Below are positions 1-8,680 of a stretch of 54,105 bases of DNA, piece by piece. A program made the translations under genes and the position numbers. Origin of the DNA: Actinomycetales bacterium (lineage in GTDB: Bacteria > Actinomycetota > Actinomycetes > Actinomycetales > Microbacteriaceae); assembly GCA_015655415.1 (NCBI GenBank), contig JAATFB010000072.1:1-54105 (forward strand), read 5' to 3'. Positions within the stretch are counted from its first letter, which is position 1, and each line of letters starts with the position of its first letter. The notes under the pieces are model-generated. The model saw only the letters and a list, made by a program, of their open reading frames with translations, searched no databases and was not told where the DNA came from.

Positions 1-1652
1 AGCTCGTCGGAGTAGTCGCGACCATGACCCATGTCCCGGCCGAGGAACATCTCCCCGGAGGAGGAGCCCAGCTTGACCGGGCCGATCTCGGTCGTCATGC
101 CGTACTCGGTGACCATCTTCCTGGCGATGCCGGTCGCCTTCTCGATGTCGTTCGAGGCGCCGGTGGTGGGGTCGTGGAACACGATCTCCTCCGCGACCCG
201 GCCGCCCATCGCGTAGGTGAGCTGATCGAGCAGCTCGTTGCGGGTGACGGAGTACTTGTCCTCCAGCGGCAGCACCATGGTGTAGCCGAGCGCCCGCCCG
301 CGGGGCAGGATCGTGATCTTCGTGACAGGGTCGGTGTGCCGCATGGCGGCCGCTGCGAGCGCATGACCGCCCTCGTGGTAGGCGGTGATGAGCTTCTCCT
401 GGTCGCGCATGACCCGGGTTCGCCGCTGCGGGCCGGCGATGACGCGATCGATGGCCTCGTCGAGCGCCCGGTTGTCGATCAGCTGGGCGTTCGAGCGGGC
501 CGTGAGCAGCGCGGCCTCGTTGAGCACGTTCGCCAGGTCTGCACCAGTGAAGCCGGGGGTCTTCCTGGCGACGACCTCGAGGTCCACCCCGGCCGCCAGC
601 GGCTTGCCGCGGCCGTGCACCTCCAGGATCTTCTTGCGCCCCGCCAGATCGGGCGCGTCCACGCCGATCTGGCGGTCGAATCGGCCGGGGCGCAGCAGCG
701 CCGGGTCGAGGATGTCGGGCCGGTTCGTCGCGGCGATGAGGATGACGTTCGTCTTCACGTCGAAGCCGTCCATCTCCACGAGCAGCTGGTTCAGCGTCTG
801 CTCGCGCTCGTCGTGGCCACCGCCCAGGCCCGCGCCGCGGTGACGGCCGACCGCGTCGATCTCGTCGACGAAGATGATGGCCGGCGCGTTCTGCTTCGCC
901 TGATCGAACAGATCGCGCACACGGCTCGCGCCGACGCCCACGAACATCTCCACGAAGTCCGAGCCCGAGATGGAGTAGAACGGCACTCCTGCCTCTCCGG
1001 CCACCGCTCGCGCCAGCAGCGTCTTGCCTGTGCCGGGAGGACCGTAGAGCAGCACACCCTTGGGGATGCGGGCGCCGACGGCCTGGAACTTCGCGGGCTC
1101 TTTGAGGAAGTCCTTGATCTCCTGCAGCTCCTCGATGGCCTCGTCGCTGCCTGCGACGTCGTCGAACGTGACCTTCGGGCTCTCCTTCGAGACCAGCTTC
1201 GCGCGCGATTTGCCGAACTGCATGACCTTGTTGCCGCCGCCCTGCATGCCCGAGAGCATCAGCCAGAAGAAGGCCCCGATCACCACGACGGGGAGCAGGA
1301 TGCTCAGCGCGGAGAGCCACCAGCTGGGCTGCGGCACCTGATCGTTGTAGCCCTTCGGCAGGTCGGCATCCGTCACGGCCTTCACCACGTCGGCGCCGCG
1401 CGGGGTCACGTAGTAGAACTGCACCTGCGTGCCGTTGTTGCCGTCCGGCTTGGCGAGCGTGAGATCAACGCGCTGATCGGTGTCGACGATCGTGGCCTGC
1501 GTCGCCTTGCCGTCCTTCAGCAGCTCGAGGCCCTTCTCGGTGCTGACCGCCTTGAAGCCGGACATCGTGATCAGGCTCGAGCCGATCCACACGATGACGA
1601 GCGCGAGCACGATCCACAGTACGGGGCCGCGGAAGACCTTTTTCAGATTCAT
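1..1652 (-). CDS. ftsH: ATP-dependent zinc metalloprotease FtsH (C-terminus cut by window edge)
   Basis: Membrane-anchored AAA+ protease that degrades misfolded membrane proteins and regulators. About 550 residues are visible. Two membrane segments lie near residues 11-30 and 112-133, flanking a small extracytoplasmic domain. The Walker A motif GPPGTGKT is at 204-211, the second region of homology reads ATNRPD...RPGRFD, and the zinc-protease motif HEGGH is at 426-430, so both active centres are intact. The start ATG at 1652 gives the usual basic [10 protein letters not shown]-terminus. The last 100 or so residues, including the end of the protease domain, fall outside the window. It follows hpt and tilS on the same strand, a common actinobacterial order. 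The family assignment is certain; only the truncated end is unknown. Confidence 0.97.
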   Translation of the reverse strand, partial: MNLKKVFRGPVLWIVLALVIVWIGSSLITMSGFKAVSTEKGLELLKDGKATQATIVDTDQRVDLTLAKPDGNNGTQVQFYYVTPRGADVVKAVTDADLPKGYNDQVPQPSWWLSALSILLPVVVIGAFFWLMLSGMQGGGNKVMQFGKSRAKLVSKESPKVTFDDVAGSDEAIEELQEIKDFLKEPAKFQAVGARIPKGVLLYGPPGTGKTLLARAVAGEAGVPFYSISGSDFVEMFVGVGASRVRDLFDQAKQNAPAIIFVDEIDAVGRHRGAGLGGGHDEREQTLNQLLVEMDGFDVKTNVILIAATNRPDILDPALLRPGRFDRQIGVDAPDLAGRKKILEVHGRGKPLAAGVDLEVVARKTPGFTGADLANVLNEAALLTARSNAQLIDNRALDEAIDRVIAGPQRRTRVMRDQEKLITAYHEGGHALAAAAMRHTDPVTKITILPRGRALGYTMVLPLEDKYSVTRNELLDQLTYAMGGRVAEEIVFHDPTTGASNDIEKATGIARKMVTEYGMTTEIGPVKLGSSSGEMFLGRDMGHGRDYSDE

Positions 1653-1793
1653 GGTTCTGTCAGGCTACCGCCACGGTGCTGAGGGCACTCTGCGTGTTCG
1701 CCGACGGCGTGCTATGCGCGCGAGGCCCGGATCGGGGCCTCGACGAGCCTGCGGCACGGGGCCGGCGCGGTCCACGGGCCCGGTGCGCCGCCT

Positions 1794-2345
1794 TCATTCG
1801 TACACGTGCGGAGCGAGGATGCCGATCGAACGCAGGTTGCGGTACCGCTCGGCGAAATCGAGGCCGTAGCCGACCACGAAGTCGTTGGGGATGTCGAAGC
1901 CCACGTATCTGACGTCGACCTCGACCTTGGCGGCATCCGGCTTGCGCAGCAGGGCACAGATCTCCACCGAAGCCGGCCCGCGCGAGATCAGGTTCTCCCG
2001 CAGCCAGGAGAGGGTCACCCCGGAGTCGATGACGTCCTCGACGATGAGCACGTGCCGCCCGGCGAGCTCTGAGTCCAGGTCCTTCAGGATGCGCACCACG
2101 CCGCTGGACTTCGTGCTCGCGCCGTACGAGCTCACGGCCATCCAGTCCATCTCGATCGGAAGGCTGAGCGCCCGCGCCAGGTCGGCCATCACCATCACCG
2201 CGCCCTTGAGCACGCCGACGAGGAGCACGTCCTTGCCGGTGTAGTCGGCGTCGATCCGGGCGGCGAGCTCGTCGAGGCGCCGGTGGATCTGCTCCTCGGT
2301 GATGAGCACCTTCGTGAGGTCGCCTTCGATGTCTTCTGGCAGCAT
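1794..2345 (-). CDS. hpt: Hypoxanthine phosphoribosyltransferase
   Basis: Purine salvage enzyme that joins hypoxanthine or guanine to PRPP to make IMP or GMP in the cytoplasm. The 183-residue length is typical. The PRPP-binding loop [11 protein letters not shown] is at residues 99-109, and the dipeptide of the pyrophosphate loop lies in GVLKGA near 44-49. The flexible-loop segment SSYG is at 72-75. The ATG at 2345 follows an AGGGACCAGGA ribosome-binding region. It lies 79 bases after tilS and 141 bases before ftsH, all on the minus strand, so co-transcription is likely. No anomaly seen. Confidence 0.96.
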   Translation of the reverse strand: MLPEDIEGDLTKVLITEEQIHRRLDELAARIDADYTGKDVLLVGVLKGAVMVMADLARALSLPIEMDWMAVSSYGASTKSSGVVRILKDLDSELAGRHVLIVEDVIDSGVTLSWLRENLISRGPASVEICALLRKPDAAKVEVDVRYVGFDIPNDFVVGYGLDFAERYRNLRSIGILAPHVYE

Positions 2346-2424
2346 TCCTGGTCCCTTGCGTTCCGTGCCCGATGCGTCCCCCGACCATCCAGGCGGGGGC
2401 GATGACAGCCCGAGGGGCGACCGG

Positions 2425-3435
2425 TCAGCCCGAGGCCGAGGCGAACACGAGCATCCCGCCGTCGCGTCTCACTTTAACGCCCGGCAGGTCGAGCGGCCCC
2501 TGGCCGTGCCAGTCGGTGACCAGCCGCGCGGCGGCGAGCACGTGCACTCGTTCCAGTGCCACGCCGAACTCGCTGAAGACGACGAAGCGGATGATGCGAT
2601 GGCGCACCGCGGCCGGGTTGGCCTCGAGCGCACGCACCGACACGGCGATCCCGCCTTCGGCGGGCTCGCAGATGTCCTCGACGACCTCCTCGACCATCTC
2701 GTCCAAGGCCTCGGCGTCCTCGCGCAGCTGCCCGGCGGTGCGGGCGAGGGCCTCGGCTATCCCCGGCCCGAGCTCGCGCTCGAGGACCGGCAGCACATCG
2801 AGCCGGGCACGCACTCGCGCATACGAGCGGTCGAGGTTGTGCGGGTCGTCCCACGGCTCGAGTCCGGCGTCGAGGCATGCCTGCCGCGTGGTCCGGCGCC
2901 GGAGCGCCAGCAGCGGCCTCAGCACGATGCCGGACGCGACGGCCATGCCCTGCAGACTGGAAGCGCCGGATCCGCGCGCGAGGCCCAGCAGCACGGTCTC
3001 CGCCTGGTCGTCGAGCGTGTGCGCCAGCAGCAGACGGGCGGCGCCCGTGTCGGCGACGACCTGCGCGAACGCGGCGCGACGGGCGTCCCGTGCCGCCTTC
3101 TCCGGGCCTCCCGCTCCGGCCGACGGGACGTGCACGCGAGACACGACGACGGGATCGAGCCCGAGGGCGGACGCCTGCTCACCGGCCCGGGCCGCCACCT
3201 CTGCCGAGTCATGCTGCAGCCCGTGGTCGACGATCACCGCACCCACCCGGATGCCAGCCCGCGGCCCCTCGAAGGCCGCGCCGGCGGCCAGGGCGAGCGA
3301 GTCCGCCCCGCCGGATACCCCGACGAGCACGAGGTCGCCGTCGGCGACCCCCGCCGCCTCGAGGCTCTCTCGCACGGCCCTGCGGATGTCCGCGATCGGC
3401 GGGGTCAGACGCGGCCGGCGTCCGGATTCGGTCAC
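2425..3435 (-). CDS. tilS: tRNA(Ile)-lysidine synthetase
   Basis: Modifies the wobble cytidine of the CAU anticodon of tRNA-Ile2 to lysidine, changing both its amino-acid identity and its codon reading; an essential function in bacteria. The N-terminal PP-loop motif SGGADS is at residues 41-46, and the second conserved block HTLDDQAET follows. At 336 residues it has the N-terminal domain plus a short C-terminal domain, as in other actinobacteria. The start is GTG, only six bases after a TAGCGT box, so the mRNA is probably leaderless. It is first in the tilS-hpt-ftsH run and divergent from ppa. Confidence 0.94.
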   Translation of the reverse strand: MTESGRRPRLTPPIADIRRAVRESLEAAGVADGDLVLVGVSGGADSLALAAGAAFEGPRAGIRVGAVIVDHGLQHDSAEVAARAGEQASALGLDPVVVSRVHVPSAGAGGPEKAARDARRAAFAQVVADTGAARLLLAHTLDDQAETVLLGLARGSGASSLQGMAVASGIVLRPLLALRRRTTRQACLDAGLEPWDDPHNLDRSYARVRARLDVLPVLERELGPGIAEALARTAGQLREDAEALDEMVEEVVEDICEPAEGGIAVSVRALEANPAAVRHRIIRFVVFSEFGVALERVHVLAAARLVTDWHGQGPLDLPGVKVRRDGGMLVFASASG

Positions 3436-3441
3436 GCGACC

Positions 3442-3447
3442 ACGCTA
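3442..3447 (-). promoter_or_regulatory. -10 box for leaderless tilS mRNA
   Basis: TAGCGT on the minus strand, followed by exactly six bases and the GTG start of tilS. There is no Shine-Dalgarno sequence. This fits the actinobacterial TANNNT -10 consensus with transcription starting at or next to the start codon. Confidence 0.55.
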
Positions 3448-3510
3448 GCCGCACCGGCTTCCGCGATGTCTCGTGCGAGAAGGAAGCCCCGGCCCCGGCG
3501 CTCCGCCCGG

Positions 3511-3516
3511 TAGATT
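3511..3516 (+). promoter_or_regulatory. Possible -10 box for ppa
   Basis: TAGATT matches the TANNNT consensus about 60 bases before the ppa start, which would give a leader of roughly 55 nucleotides containing its ribosome-binding site. No good -35 is visible, so support is weak. Confidence 0.3.
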
Positions 3517-3578
3517 GGGTGGGCGTGTCTGCGGCACGGCGCCGCGGGCATCCGACAGCCACCCATGAATGGAGCACC

Positions 3579-4067
3579 ATGGCCGACTACGACGCCGTCA
3601 TCGAGATCCCGCGGGGCAGCCGCAACAAGTACGAGGTGGACCACGAGACCGGTCGCGTGCACCTGGACCGCGTCCTCTACACGAGCTTCAGCTATCCCAC
3701 CGACTACGGCTTCTTCGAGAACACCCTCGGCGAGGACGGTGACCCGCTCGACGTGCTGGTGCTGTTGGACTATCCGGTCTTCCCGGGCGTCGGCGTCAGG
3801 GTGCGTCCGGTCGGCGTGCTGCACATGAGCGACGAGGCCGGCGGCGACGACAAGGTCATCGCCGTTCAGCACAAGGACCCGCGCTGGACGCACATCCAGG
3901 ACGTCGACGACATCCCGGAGCACACGAAGCAGGAGATCCAGCACTTCTTCGAGCACTACAAGGATCTCGAGCCCGGCAAGTGGGTCAAGGTCGAGGCGTG
4001 GGGTTCCGCGGCGGAGGCGGACAGGCTGGTGCAGGAGGCCATCGCACGCCTCTCCGACAGCCACTGA
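3579..4067 (+). CDS. ppa: Inorganic pyrophosphatase (family I)
   Basis: Hydrolyses pyrophosphate to phosphate and so drives biosynthetic reactions; a soluble, magnesium-dependent homohexamer in this family. The 162 residues begin [11 protein letters not shown]. The active-site signature DGDPLDVLV, with its metal-binding aspartates, lies near residues 52-60, after the conserved SRNKYEVD block near 13-20. The open frame continues upstream, but the ATG at 3579 has a GGAG ribosome-binding site and aligns with the family N-terminus, so the longer frame is rejected. Divergent from tilS, a conserved actinobacterial arrangement. Confidence 0.96.
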   Translation: MADYDAVIEIPRGSRNKYEVDHETGRVHLDRVLYTSFSYPTDYGFFENTLGEDGDPLDVLVLLDYPVFPGVGVRVRPVGVLHMSDEAGGDDKVIAVQHKDPRWTHIQDVDDIPEHTKQEIQHFFEHYKDLEPGKWVKVEAWGSAAEADRLVQEAIARLSDSH

Positions 4068-4384
4068 GCCGGCCGCTGCGTCCGTTCACCGCCGACGCCG
4101 CCGCCCACCGACTGCCACCTCCGTTCACCGCCGCCCACCGACCCGCGCCCCTTTCACCGGCCGTAACCTGCTTCATCGGCCGTAACCTGCGTTCACCGAC
4201 CCGCGCCCTTTCACCGGCTGCTATGGATCGGCCCCTGCGCTGCGTGCAGACGCCGATGTGCATGTAGCTCAGGCGTGAATCCGTTGCATTCAAGAATCGG
4301 CGAATCGGCGAACCGGCGAACCGGCGAGCCGGAGTATCGGCGAATCCATCGCGTTCGGACGTGATCGTTCCGGGCCGGGACCGG
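4068..4384. repeat. Gene-free spacer with short direct repeats
   Basis: No credible coding frame. The left part (about 4083-4225) holds imperfect direct repeats: GTTCACCG recurs, CGGCCGTAACCTGC occurs twice, and a segment containing CCGACCCGCGCC then TTTCACCGGC occurs twice. The right part (about 4294-4347) is a run of roughly six 9-base units of the form GGCGAATC or GGCGAACC. It lies between the convergent ends of ppa and the NlpC/P60 gene. Function unknown; replication slippage is the simplest explanation. Confidence 0.6.
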
Positions 4385-5821
4385 CTACGCGGAGGGACGC
4401 GCCACGTAGGGGTAGGGCGAACCCCACAACCCCTCGACCGCCAGCGGCTCGCCGTAGTCGCGCGCCGCGATGATCTGGTTGTTCCCCAGGTAGATGGCGT
4501 CGTGATAAAAGCCACCGTCGTACCAGAAGATGATGTCGCCACGCTGTCGCTGGCTGAGCGGCACGAGCTGGCCGCGCGCCTGGGCCGTGTAGAACTGGTC
4601 GGAGACGCTGTGGGAGCCCACGCCGATGCCCGCAGCGGCATACGCCATCATGACCAGGCCGGAGCAGTCGTAGTAGACGGGACCGGCGCCGCCGAGGGCG
4701 TACGGCGCACCGATGTGGGCGTACGCATAGCCGATCGCGGCCTCGACCGCGCTGCCGTTGGGCGCGCCGGCCGAGCCTCCTGAGGGGGCGGAGGATCCTC
4801 CGGACGGGGCCGAGGACCCTCCCGACGACGACCCGCCGCCGGGCTGTCCCACCTGCGCCGGAGGAGGCGGCGTCGCCGCCTTCCGCGCCGCGTCGTCCGC
4901 CGCCTTGACCGCAAGACCCTGCGCGTACTGCTGCGCCACCTGGATGGACGTGTTCTGCAGCGTCGCCAGCTGTGAGGTGAGCTCGGCCTGCCTCGACGTC
5001 TGCTCAGCGAGCGCCGCCTGGGCGGTGGCGGCGGCATCCTTCGCATTCTGCAGGGCACCCGCGGCGGCATCCGCCAGCTGCGCCCTGATCTTCTCGGCCG
5101 CCGCAGCCTGTTCCGCGAGCGAGGAAGCAGCGTTCTTGTCCTTCAGCGCCTGCTGGTAGATCGCGCTGGACTGCTCGGTGAGCTGGCTCATGGTGCCGAG
5201 CTGGTAGAGGAGCCTGTCCGAGGCGTCCGCGTCCCCGCCGGAGAGCAGCAGGTTGACGGATGAGTCGCCACCCGTCTTGGCCAGATGCGACGCGAGGAGC
5301 CCGGCGCGCATCGCGGATGTTCTGGCCTTCTTCGCGGCGGCCTTCGCCTGATCCTTCAGCCCGGCCGCCTTCGCCGTCGCGTCGTCGAGCTTCGCCTTCG
5401 TTAGGAGGTAGGCCTCCGCCGCCTTGTCTGCGGCGACGCTCGCGGCATCCGCCTGGTTCTGCAGGTCGACGATGAGGCCACCGATCTTGTCGACGAGCGC
5501 CTGCTGGTCGGCGGCGTTCTGCTTCGCCTGCTGCACGTCGTTCGCGCTCGGATAGTCGTCGGCGTGTGCCGGGGGAACCACGACCCCGATGGCGCCGGTC
5601 ATCACTCCGACGGCCGCAGCGCCCATCGAGAGCCCGAGCGACGACGTGCGAGCCGACAGCCGCCTCACCGGCCTGGCGGGAACGGTGTCGATGACCGGCC
5701 TGCCGGCGGGCCCCCACGCGGAGGATCGCCCGCGCTGGCGTCGTTCCGCCCTCAGCGACTCGTCGTCGCGGCGCGCAGGGTCGGATGTGCGCATGGTCTC
5801 GTTCGGCGACTCGGTTGCCAT
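4385..5821 (-). CDS. Secreted coiled-coil NlpC/P60 peptidoglycan hydrolase
   Basis: Predicted cell-wall endopeptidase cutting peptide stems. Of 478 residues, a long basic N-terminus precedes a hydrophobic stretch near 65-85 ending in PAHA, the probable signal-peptidase site. An alanine-rich coiled coil follows (about 90-300), then a Pro/Gly/Ser linker with repeated GGSSAPS. The C-terminal NlpC/P60 domain carries catalytic Cys in DCSG (C386) and His in YHDA (H440). It starts 17 bases after the M23 gene and so is probably in the same operon. Its mature N-terminus (DDYPSANDVQ) matches that of the M23 neighbour (DEYPSWQDVQ), showing duplication of the coiled-coil part. The signal peptide is unusually far from the assigned start; a downstream start is possible. 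Confidence 0.88.
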   Translation of the reverse strand: MATESPNETMRTSDPARRDDESLRAERRQRGRSSAWGPAGRPVIDTVPARPVRRLSARTSSLGLSMGAAAVGVMTGAIGVVVPPAHADDYPSANDVQQAKQNAADQQALVDKIGGLIVDLQNQADAASVAADKAAEAYLLTKAKLDDATAKAAGLKDQAKAAAKKARTSAMRAGLLASHLAKTGGDSSVNLLLSGGDADASDRLLYQLGTMSQLTEQSSAIYQQALKDKNAASSLAEQAAAAEKIRAQLADAAAGALQNAKDAAATAQAALAEQTSRQAELTSQLATLQNTSIQVAQQYAQGLAVKAADDAARKAATPPPPAQVGQPGGGSSSGGSSAPSGGSSAPSGGSAGAPNGSAVEAAIGYAYAHIGAPYALGGAGPVYYDCSGLVMMAYAAAGIGVGSHSVSDQFYTAQARGQLVPLSQRQRGDIIFWYDGGFYHDAIYLGNNQIIAARDYGEPLAVEGLWGSPYPYVARPSA

Positions 5822-5838
5822 ATCGCCCCCAGCGATGC

Positions 5839-7110
5839 TCAGGTCAGAGATGCGCCGCGGCTTGCCATGAACGGGATCGGATTGATCGCGCTTCCGCCTT
5901 GCCGCACCTCAAAGTGCAGGTGGCATCCGGTGGAGTTACCGGTCGAGCCGACACGGGCGATGGGTTCGCCGGCGCCGACCCTCTCGCCGTAGCCGACGAG
6001 GATGCCTCCGTTCACGATATGTCCGTAACCCGTCGAAATGCCACCCCCGTTGTCCAGGAGCACGAAGTTCCCGTAGCCGCCGTTCCAGCCCGCGTAGGTC
6101 ACGACGCCATCATGAGCGGCGTAGACGGTGGCCCCGCAGTACGCCCCGATGTCCGCTCCCTCGTGGAAGGTGGTGCAACCTGGGCAGGGCGAGACGCGCC
6201 AGCCGAAATAGTCCGTGATCGGCCCGTTCACCGGCACGGCCCAGCCCTGCGAGCCCACGCTGCCGCCTGCCATGGCGGCGGCGCGCGCGGCCTCCTCCGC
6301 CTTGCGCCGCGCCTCCACCCCGGCCTGGTATCCGGCGACCGTCTTGGCCGTCGTGTCCTTCAGCGCGGCGAGCTGCGCCTCCAGCACCACCGACTGCGCC
6401 TGCTGCGCGGCGAGGCTCTCCTGCGCGGCCTGGGCGGCGGCGACCGCCTTCTTGAGCGCGGCATCCGCCTCGCTGCGCAGCCTCTCCCGCTGCGCCAACG
6501 CCGCGGTCGCCTGGTCGCTCATGGCCTTGGCCGTGTTGCGGGCCTGCTCGGCCTGCTCGTAGACGCCGCTCGTGTTCTCGACCAGCTTCGACGCGGACCC
6601 GAGATGGTCCAGCAGCCGATCGGCCGCCTTCGCCTTCGTGCTGCCAGTGAGGAAGATGTTGGTGGTCAGGTCGCCCCCGCCGGAGCGGTAGAGCTGGGCG
6701 ATGAGACGGCCCGCCTGCGTCGTGGCGTCGTCGGCCTTCTTCTTCAGCCCGGAGGCCTGCGCCTGCAGCGACTGCGCCCTGACATCGGCGAGATCGAACT
6801 TCTGCTGAGCCTCGTTGAGCTCATCACCCGCCTTCACCGAAGCCGCCTGCGTCTGCGCGACCTGCTGCTCGAGACCGGCGATCAAGCCCTCGATCCTCGT
6901 CGTCTCGGCCTGCGCCGCCGCCTGGTTGGCCTTGGCGTTCTGCACGTCCTGCCAGCTCGGGTATTCATCGGCATGCGCCGGGGCGGCGATGCCGCCCACC
7001 AGTGTCACCGCGAGGATGCCTACCAGCGTGCCTCCGGCCACCCGTGTTCGAAGCGCACGGGACACCGCTCGAAGGCGCACGCGTCGTGGTGCGCGAACGT
7101 GTGGGGTCAT
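5839..7110 (-). CDS. Secreted coiled-coil M23 (LytM-type) metallopeptidase
   Basis: Predicted zinc endopeptidase, or a catalytic or regulatory partner in septal wall splitting. The 423 residues comprise a signal peptide ending AHA near residue 47, a long coiled coil (about 50-280) and a C-terminal M23 domain. Zinc and catalytic residues are intact: H316 and D320 in HEGAD, H364 in YGH, and H397/H399 in HLHFE. The open frame extends 153 codons further upstream, but that part reads through repeats. The ATG at 7110 has a GAGGA ribosome-binding site directly before a normal signal peptide. Upstream partner of the NlpC/P60 gene, with which it shares the coiled-coil domain. Confidence 0.9.
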   Translation of the reverse strand: MTPHVRAPRRVRLRAVSRALRTRVAGGTLVGILAVTLVGGIAAPAHADEYPSWQDVQNAKANQAAAQAETTRIEGLIAGLEQQVAQTQAASVKAGDELNEAQQKFDLADVRAQSLQAQASGLKKKADDATTQAGRLIAQLYRSGGGDLTTNIFLTGSTKAKAADRLLDHLGSASKLVENTSGVYEQAEQARNTAKAMSDQATAALAQRERLRSEADAALKKAVAAAQAAQESLAAQQAQSVVLEAQLAALKDTTAKTVAGYQAGVEARRKAEEAARAAAMAGGSVGSQGWAVPVNGPITDYFGWRVSPCPGCTTFHEGADIGAYCGATVYAAHDGVVTYAGWNGGYGNFVLLDNGGGISTGYGHIVNGGILVGYGERVGAGEPIARVGSTGNSTGCHLHFEVRQGGSAINPIPFMASRGASLT

Positions 7111-7561
7111 GGTCGTCGTCCTCGGATGCGGGTCGCACGTGGTCCACCGGCAGGCGGGTGTCCCGGCGACTGTAACCCGGTCTGCGGGCACAGCCTTGGT
7201 CATTCGGCGGGGTTGCCGGATTCGGGCTCGCGCGCGGCCGCGGAACCCGCTCGCCGGCTGCCGCCGGTTCAGCCCGTCGAAACCGCCGGTTGAGCCCGCC
7301 GAAACCGTCCCGCCGGTTGAGCCCGTACCGTCGGTTGAGCCCGTCGAAACCGGCCCGGGACCCCACCCGAACCACGGGATCAACGCGGCCGCGCCGGCAA
7401 TCCAGGGATTTCCCACGGTCGATCCGCCGCCCCCCGCGCCGCGACGCGCCCCCGACCGGGCTTCCCCGCTCATGGTGGCGAGATCCCAGAGACCGGTTTG
7501 GCAATCGGCGGAAGCCTCATCTAAGCTAAACCCTCGGTAGTCACACGCCGTGAGCGCGGAT
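7111..7561. repeat. Spacer with GGTTGAGCCCGTCGAAACC-type repeats
   Basis: No gene is supported between the M23 gene and the tRNAs. Four imperfect copies of CGGTTGAGCCCGTCGAAACCG lie at about 7265-7285, 7287-7307, 7313-7327 (shortened) and 7332-7352. Each carries inverted ends (CGGTT / AACCG), typical of short dispersed intergenic repeats in Microbacteriaceae-like genomes. The right end (7498 onward) holds the probable tRNA promoter. Confidence 0.6.
7498..7527 (+). promoter_or_regulatory. Promoter of the tRNA-Glu/Asp unit
   Basis: TTGGCA (7498-7503) and TAAGCT (7522-7527) are separated by 18 bases, and tRNA-Glu begins 35 bases downstream. This matches the housekeeping sigma-factor consensus of actinobacteria. 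Confidence 0.5.
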
Positions 7562-7634
7562 GGCCCCATCGTTTAGCGGCCTAGGACGCCGCCCTTTCAC
7601 GGCGGTAGCACGGGTTCGAATCCCGTTGGGGTCA
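7562..7634 (+). tRNA. tRNA-Glu (anticodon TTC)
   Basis: Seventy-three bases fold into a standard cloverleaf. Acceptor GGCCCCA pairs with TGGGGTC (one G-T pair), anticodon stem CCGCC/GGCGG closes the loop CTTTCAC, and T stem ACGGG/CCCGT closes TTCGAAT. The CCA end is not encoded in full. Confidence 0.95.
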
Positions 7635-7718
7635 CAGGCGATCGGGATCAGGACGAGGGAGCTCGCTTTCACGGCCTGTACGGTCCTGGCCGCGGGAGGG
7701 CGCAGTCGGGGTCGTGGC

Positions 7719-7724
7719 TACACT
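7719..7724 (+). promoter_or_regulatory. Possible internal -10 box before tRNA-Asp
   Basis: TACACT fits TANNNT 20 bases upstream of tRNA-Asp. No convincing -35 is present, so read-through from the tRNA-Glu promoter is an equally good explanation. Confidence 0.3.
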
Positions 7725-7744
7725 GATAACTGAACATCACACAA

Positions 7745-7818
7745 GGCCCTGTGGCGCAGTTGGTTAGCGTGCCGCCCTGTCACGGCGGAGGTCGCGGGTT
7801 CAAGTCCCGTCAGGGTCG
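7745..7818 (+). tRNA. tRNA-Asp (anticodon GTC)
   Basis: Seventy-four bases. Acceptor GGCCCTG pairs with CAGGGTC (one G-T pair). The anticodon loop CTGTCAC is closed by CCGCC/GGCGG, and T stem GCGGG/CCCGT (one G-T pair) closes TTCAAGT. Follows tRNA-Glu by 110 bases. Confidence 0.95.
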
Positions 7819-7824
7819 CGCTGG

Positions 7825-7855
7825 AGAAGCCCTTCTTTCATGGAGGGCTTCTTTC
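7825..7855 (+). terminator. Intrinsic terminator after tRNA-Asp
   Basis: Nine-base arms AGAAGCCCT and AGGGCTTCT enclose a 10-base loop and end in a short T-rich tract. It separates the Glu/Asp transcription unit from tRNA-Phe. Confidence 0.75.
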
Positions 7856-7887
7856 CGGTAGGCGTCCTCGCCCCGTGCGGATGCCAC

Positions 7888-7960
7888 GGCTCTGTAGCTC
7901 AGTTGGTAGAGCGTTCGACTGAAAATCGAAAGGTCACCGGATCGATGCCGGTCGGAGCCA
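7888..7960 (+). tRNA. tRNA-Phe (anticodon GAA)
   Basis: Acceptor GGCTCTG pairs with CGGAGCC. The anticodon stem TTCGA/TCGAA closes CTGAAAA, giving GAA. The T stem ACCGG/CCGGT closes the loop ATCGATG, so the nearly universal T54 is replaced by A and the usual T54-A58 pair cannot form. All stems are otherwise perfect. It may be a lineage trait rather than decay. Confidence 0.93.
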
Positions 7961-8320
7961 CCTAGAGAACCACGGCCTGGCAAGGCATCCGAGGGTTTTG
8001 ATCGACCGCATGAGGCGGCCGCCATGGCGCTTGACCACATTCTGACTGCAACTGTTCGGTTGCCCTCGGCACCAAAGGCGTTCGCAACGGCGTCGAGGGC
8101 ATCGACGACGAGGCCAGCGGCGTGTGGCGGATCCCGTGAGCGCGGGAACGCGGCACGGCGAAGCAGGTGATGCGTCGGTGTCTCTCCGACGCACGAAACC
8201 TTCCCGCTCGTAGAGCCGCTGATCCGATGCACCTGCAACAACGCTACGGCCCCGACACCCTCGCCTTGACGCGCGGGGTCAACCTCGATCAGCTCAAGCC
8301 ACGTGTCGCCGTCTCGCTCA
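7961..8320. other. Gene-poor stretch downstream of tRNA-Phe
   Basis: No recognisable gene in 360 bases. The only frame of note is a short plus-strand ORF at 8170-8328 (52 codons, containing RYGPDTLALTRGVNLDQLKP); it has no clear ribosome-binding site and I do not recognise it. With the truncated acetyltransferase next door, this looks like a decayed or rearranged segment beside a tRNA gene, a common insertion point, but no integrase or attachment repeat is visible. Confidence 0.45.
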
Positions 8321-8557
8321 CTAGATAGACAGCCCCGACATCGCGCGGCCTTCTACGACCACGACGAACACCTCGTGATCCTCAAAAAGCGGGCGGAAGA
8401 ACTCTTCCTGCTGCTCGATGATCCAAGGCCCAAAGGCCGCCTCGACGAGCTCGCCATGCGCGGCCTCGTGAAGCTCGAAGAGCCAACCTTCATCACCGGT
8501 GACAGCCTTCCGCAGCTCAATCTCCATCAGAGCGTCATCGCGGGAAAGCGACGCCAC
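8321..8557 (-). pseudogene. Truncated GNAT-type acetyltransferase remnant
   Basis: A 78-codon frame whose product resembles the N-terminal third of a GNAT acetyltransferase: a first beta strand MEIELRKAV, a helix with WLFELHEAAHGELVEAAFG, and a second strand EVFVVVVEGRA. It stops before the acetyl-CoA binding loop (the R/Q-x-x-G-x-G/A motif), so it cannot be a working enzyme of that family. Full-length members have about 150 residues. The better start may be the internal Met at residue 11. It lies between tRNA-Phe and the DeoR gene in otherwise non-coding DNA. The family call is from pattern recognition and moderate. Confidence 0.5.
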
Positions 8558-8680
8558 CCCTCTTGACGACGAACATAGGGGAACTCCCGTCCAGAACCGC
8601 CAACCCCACCGCCTCCACCACGATCCGACGACCTACCGGAGACCGCCCCCTCGGCTTCCGCGCAGGAAACAGCGCCCCGA

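Noticed and set aside
24-1682. 552-codon plus-strand frame
   Set aside because: Exact antisense of ftsH, which has all catalytic motifs; no ribosome-binding site or recognisable domain.
4294-4347. Iterons of a replication origin
   Set aside because: The 9-base GGCGAATC-like units lack DnaA boxes, an AT-rich element or any replication gene nearby; slippage is simpler.
7111-7260. Possible cyclic di-AMP riboswitch before the M23/NlpC hydrolase pair
   Set aside because: Such switches often precede actinobacterial wall hydrolases, but I could not find the conserved core here.
7111-7569. N-terminal extension of the M23 peptidase frame by 153 codons
   Set aside because: It would read through palindromic repeats (Gly/Ser/Asn/Arg-rich translation) and place the signal peptide in the middle of the protein. 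The start at 7110 has a ribosome-binding site.
7888-8680. Integrative element at tRNA-Phe
   Set aside because: No integrase, no attachment-site duplicate of the tRNA 3' end and no phage or conjugation genes were found; only a gene remnant is present.
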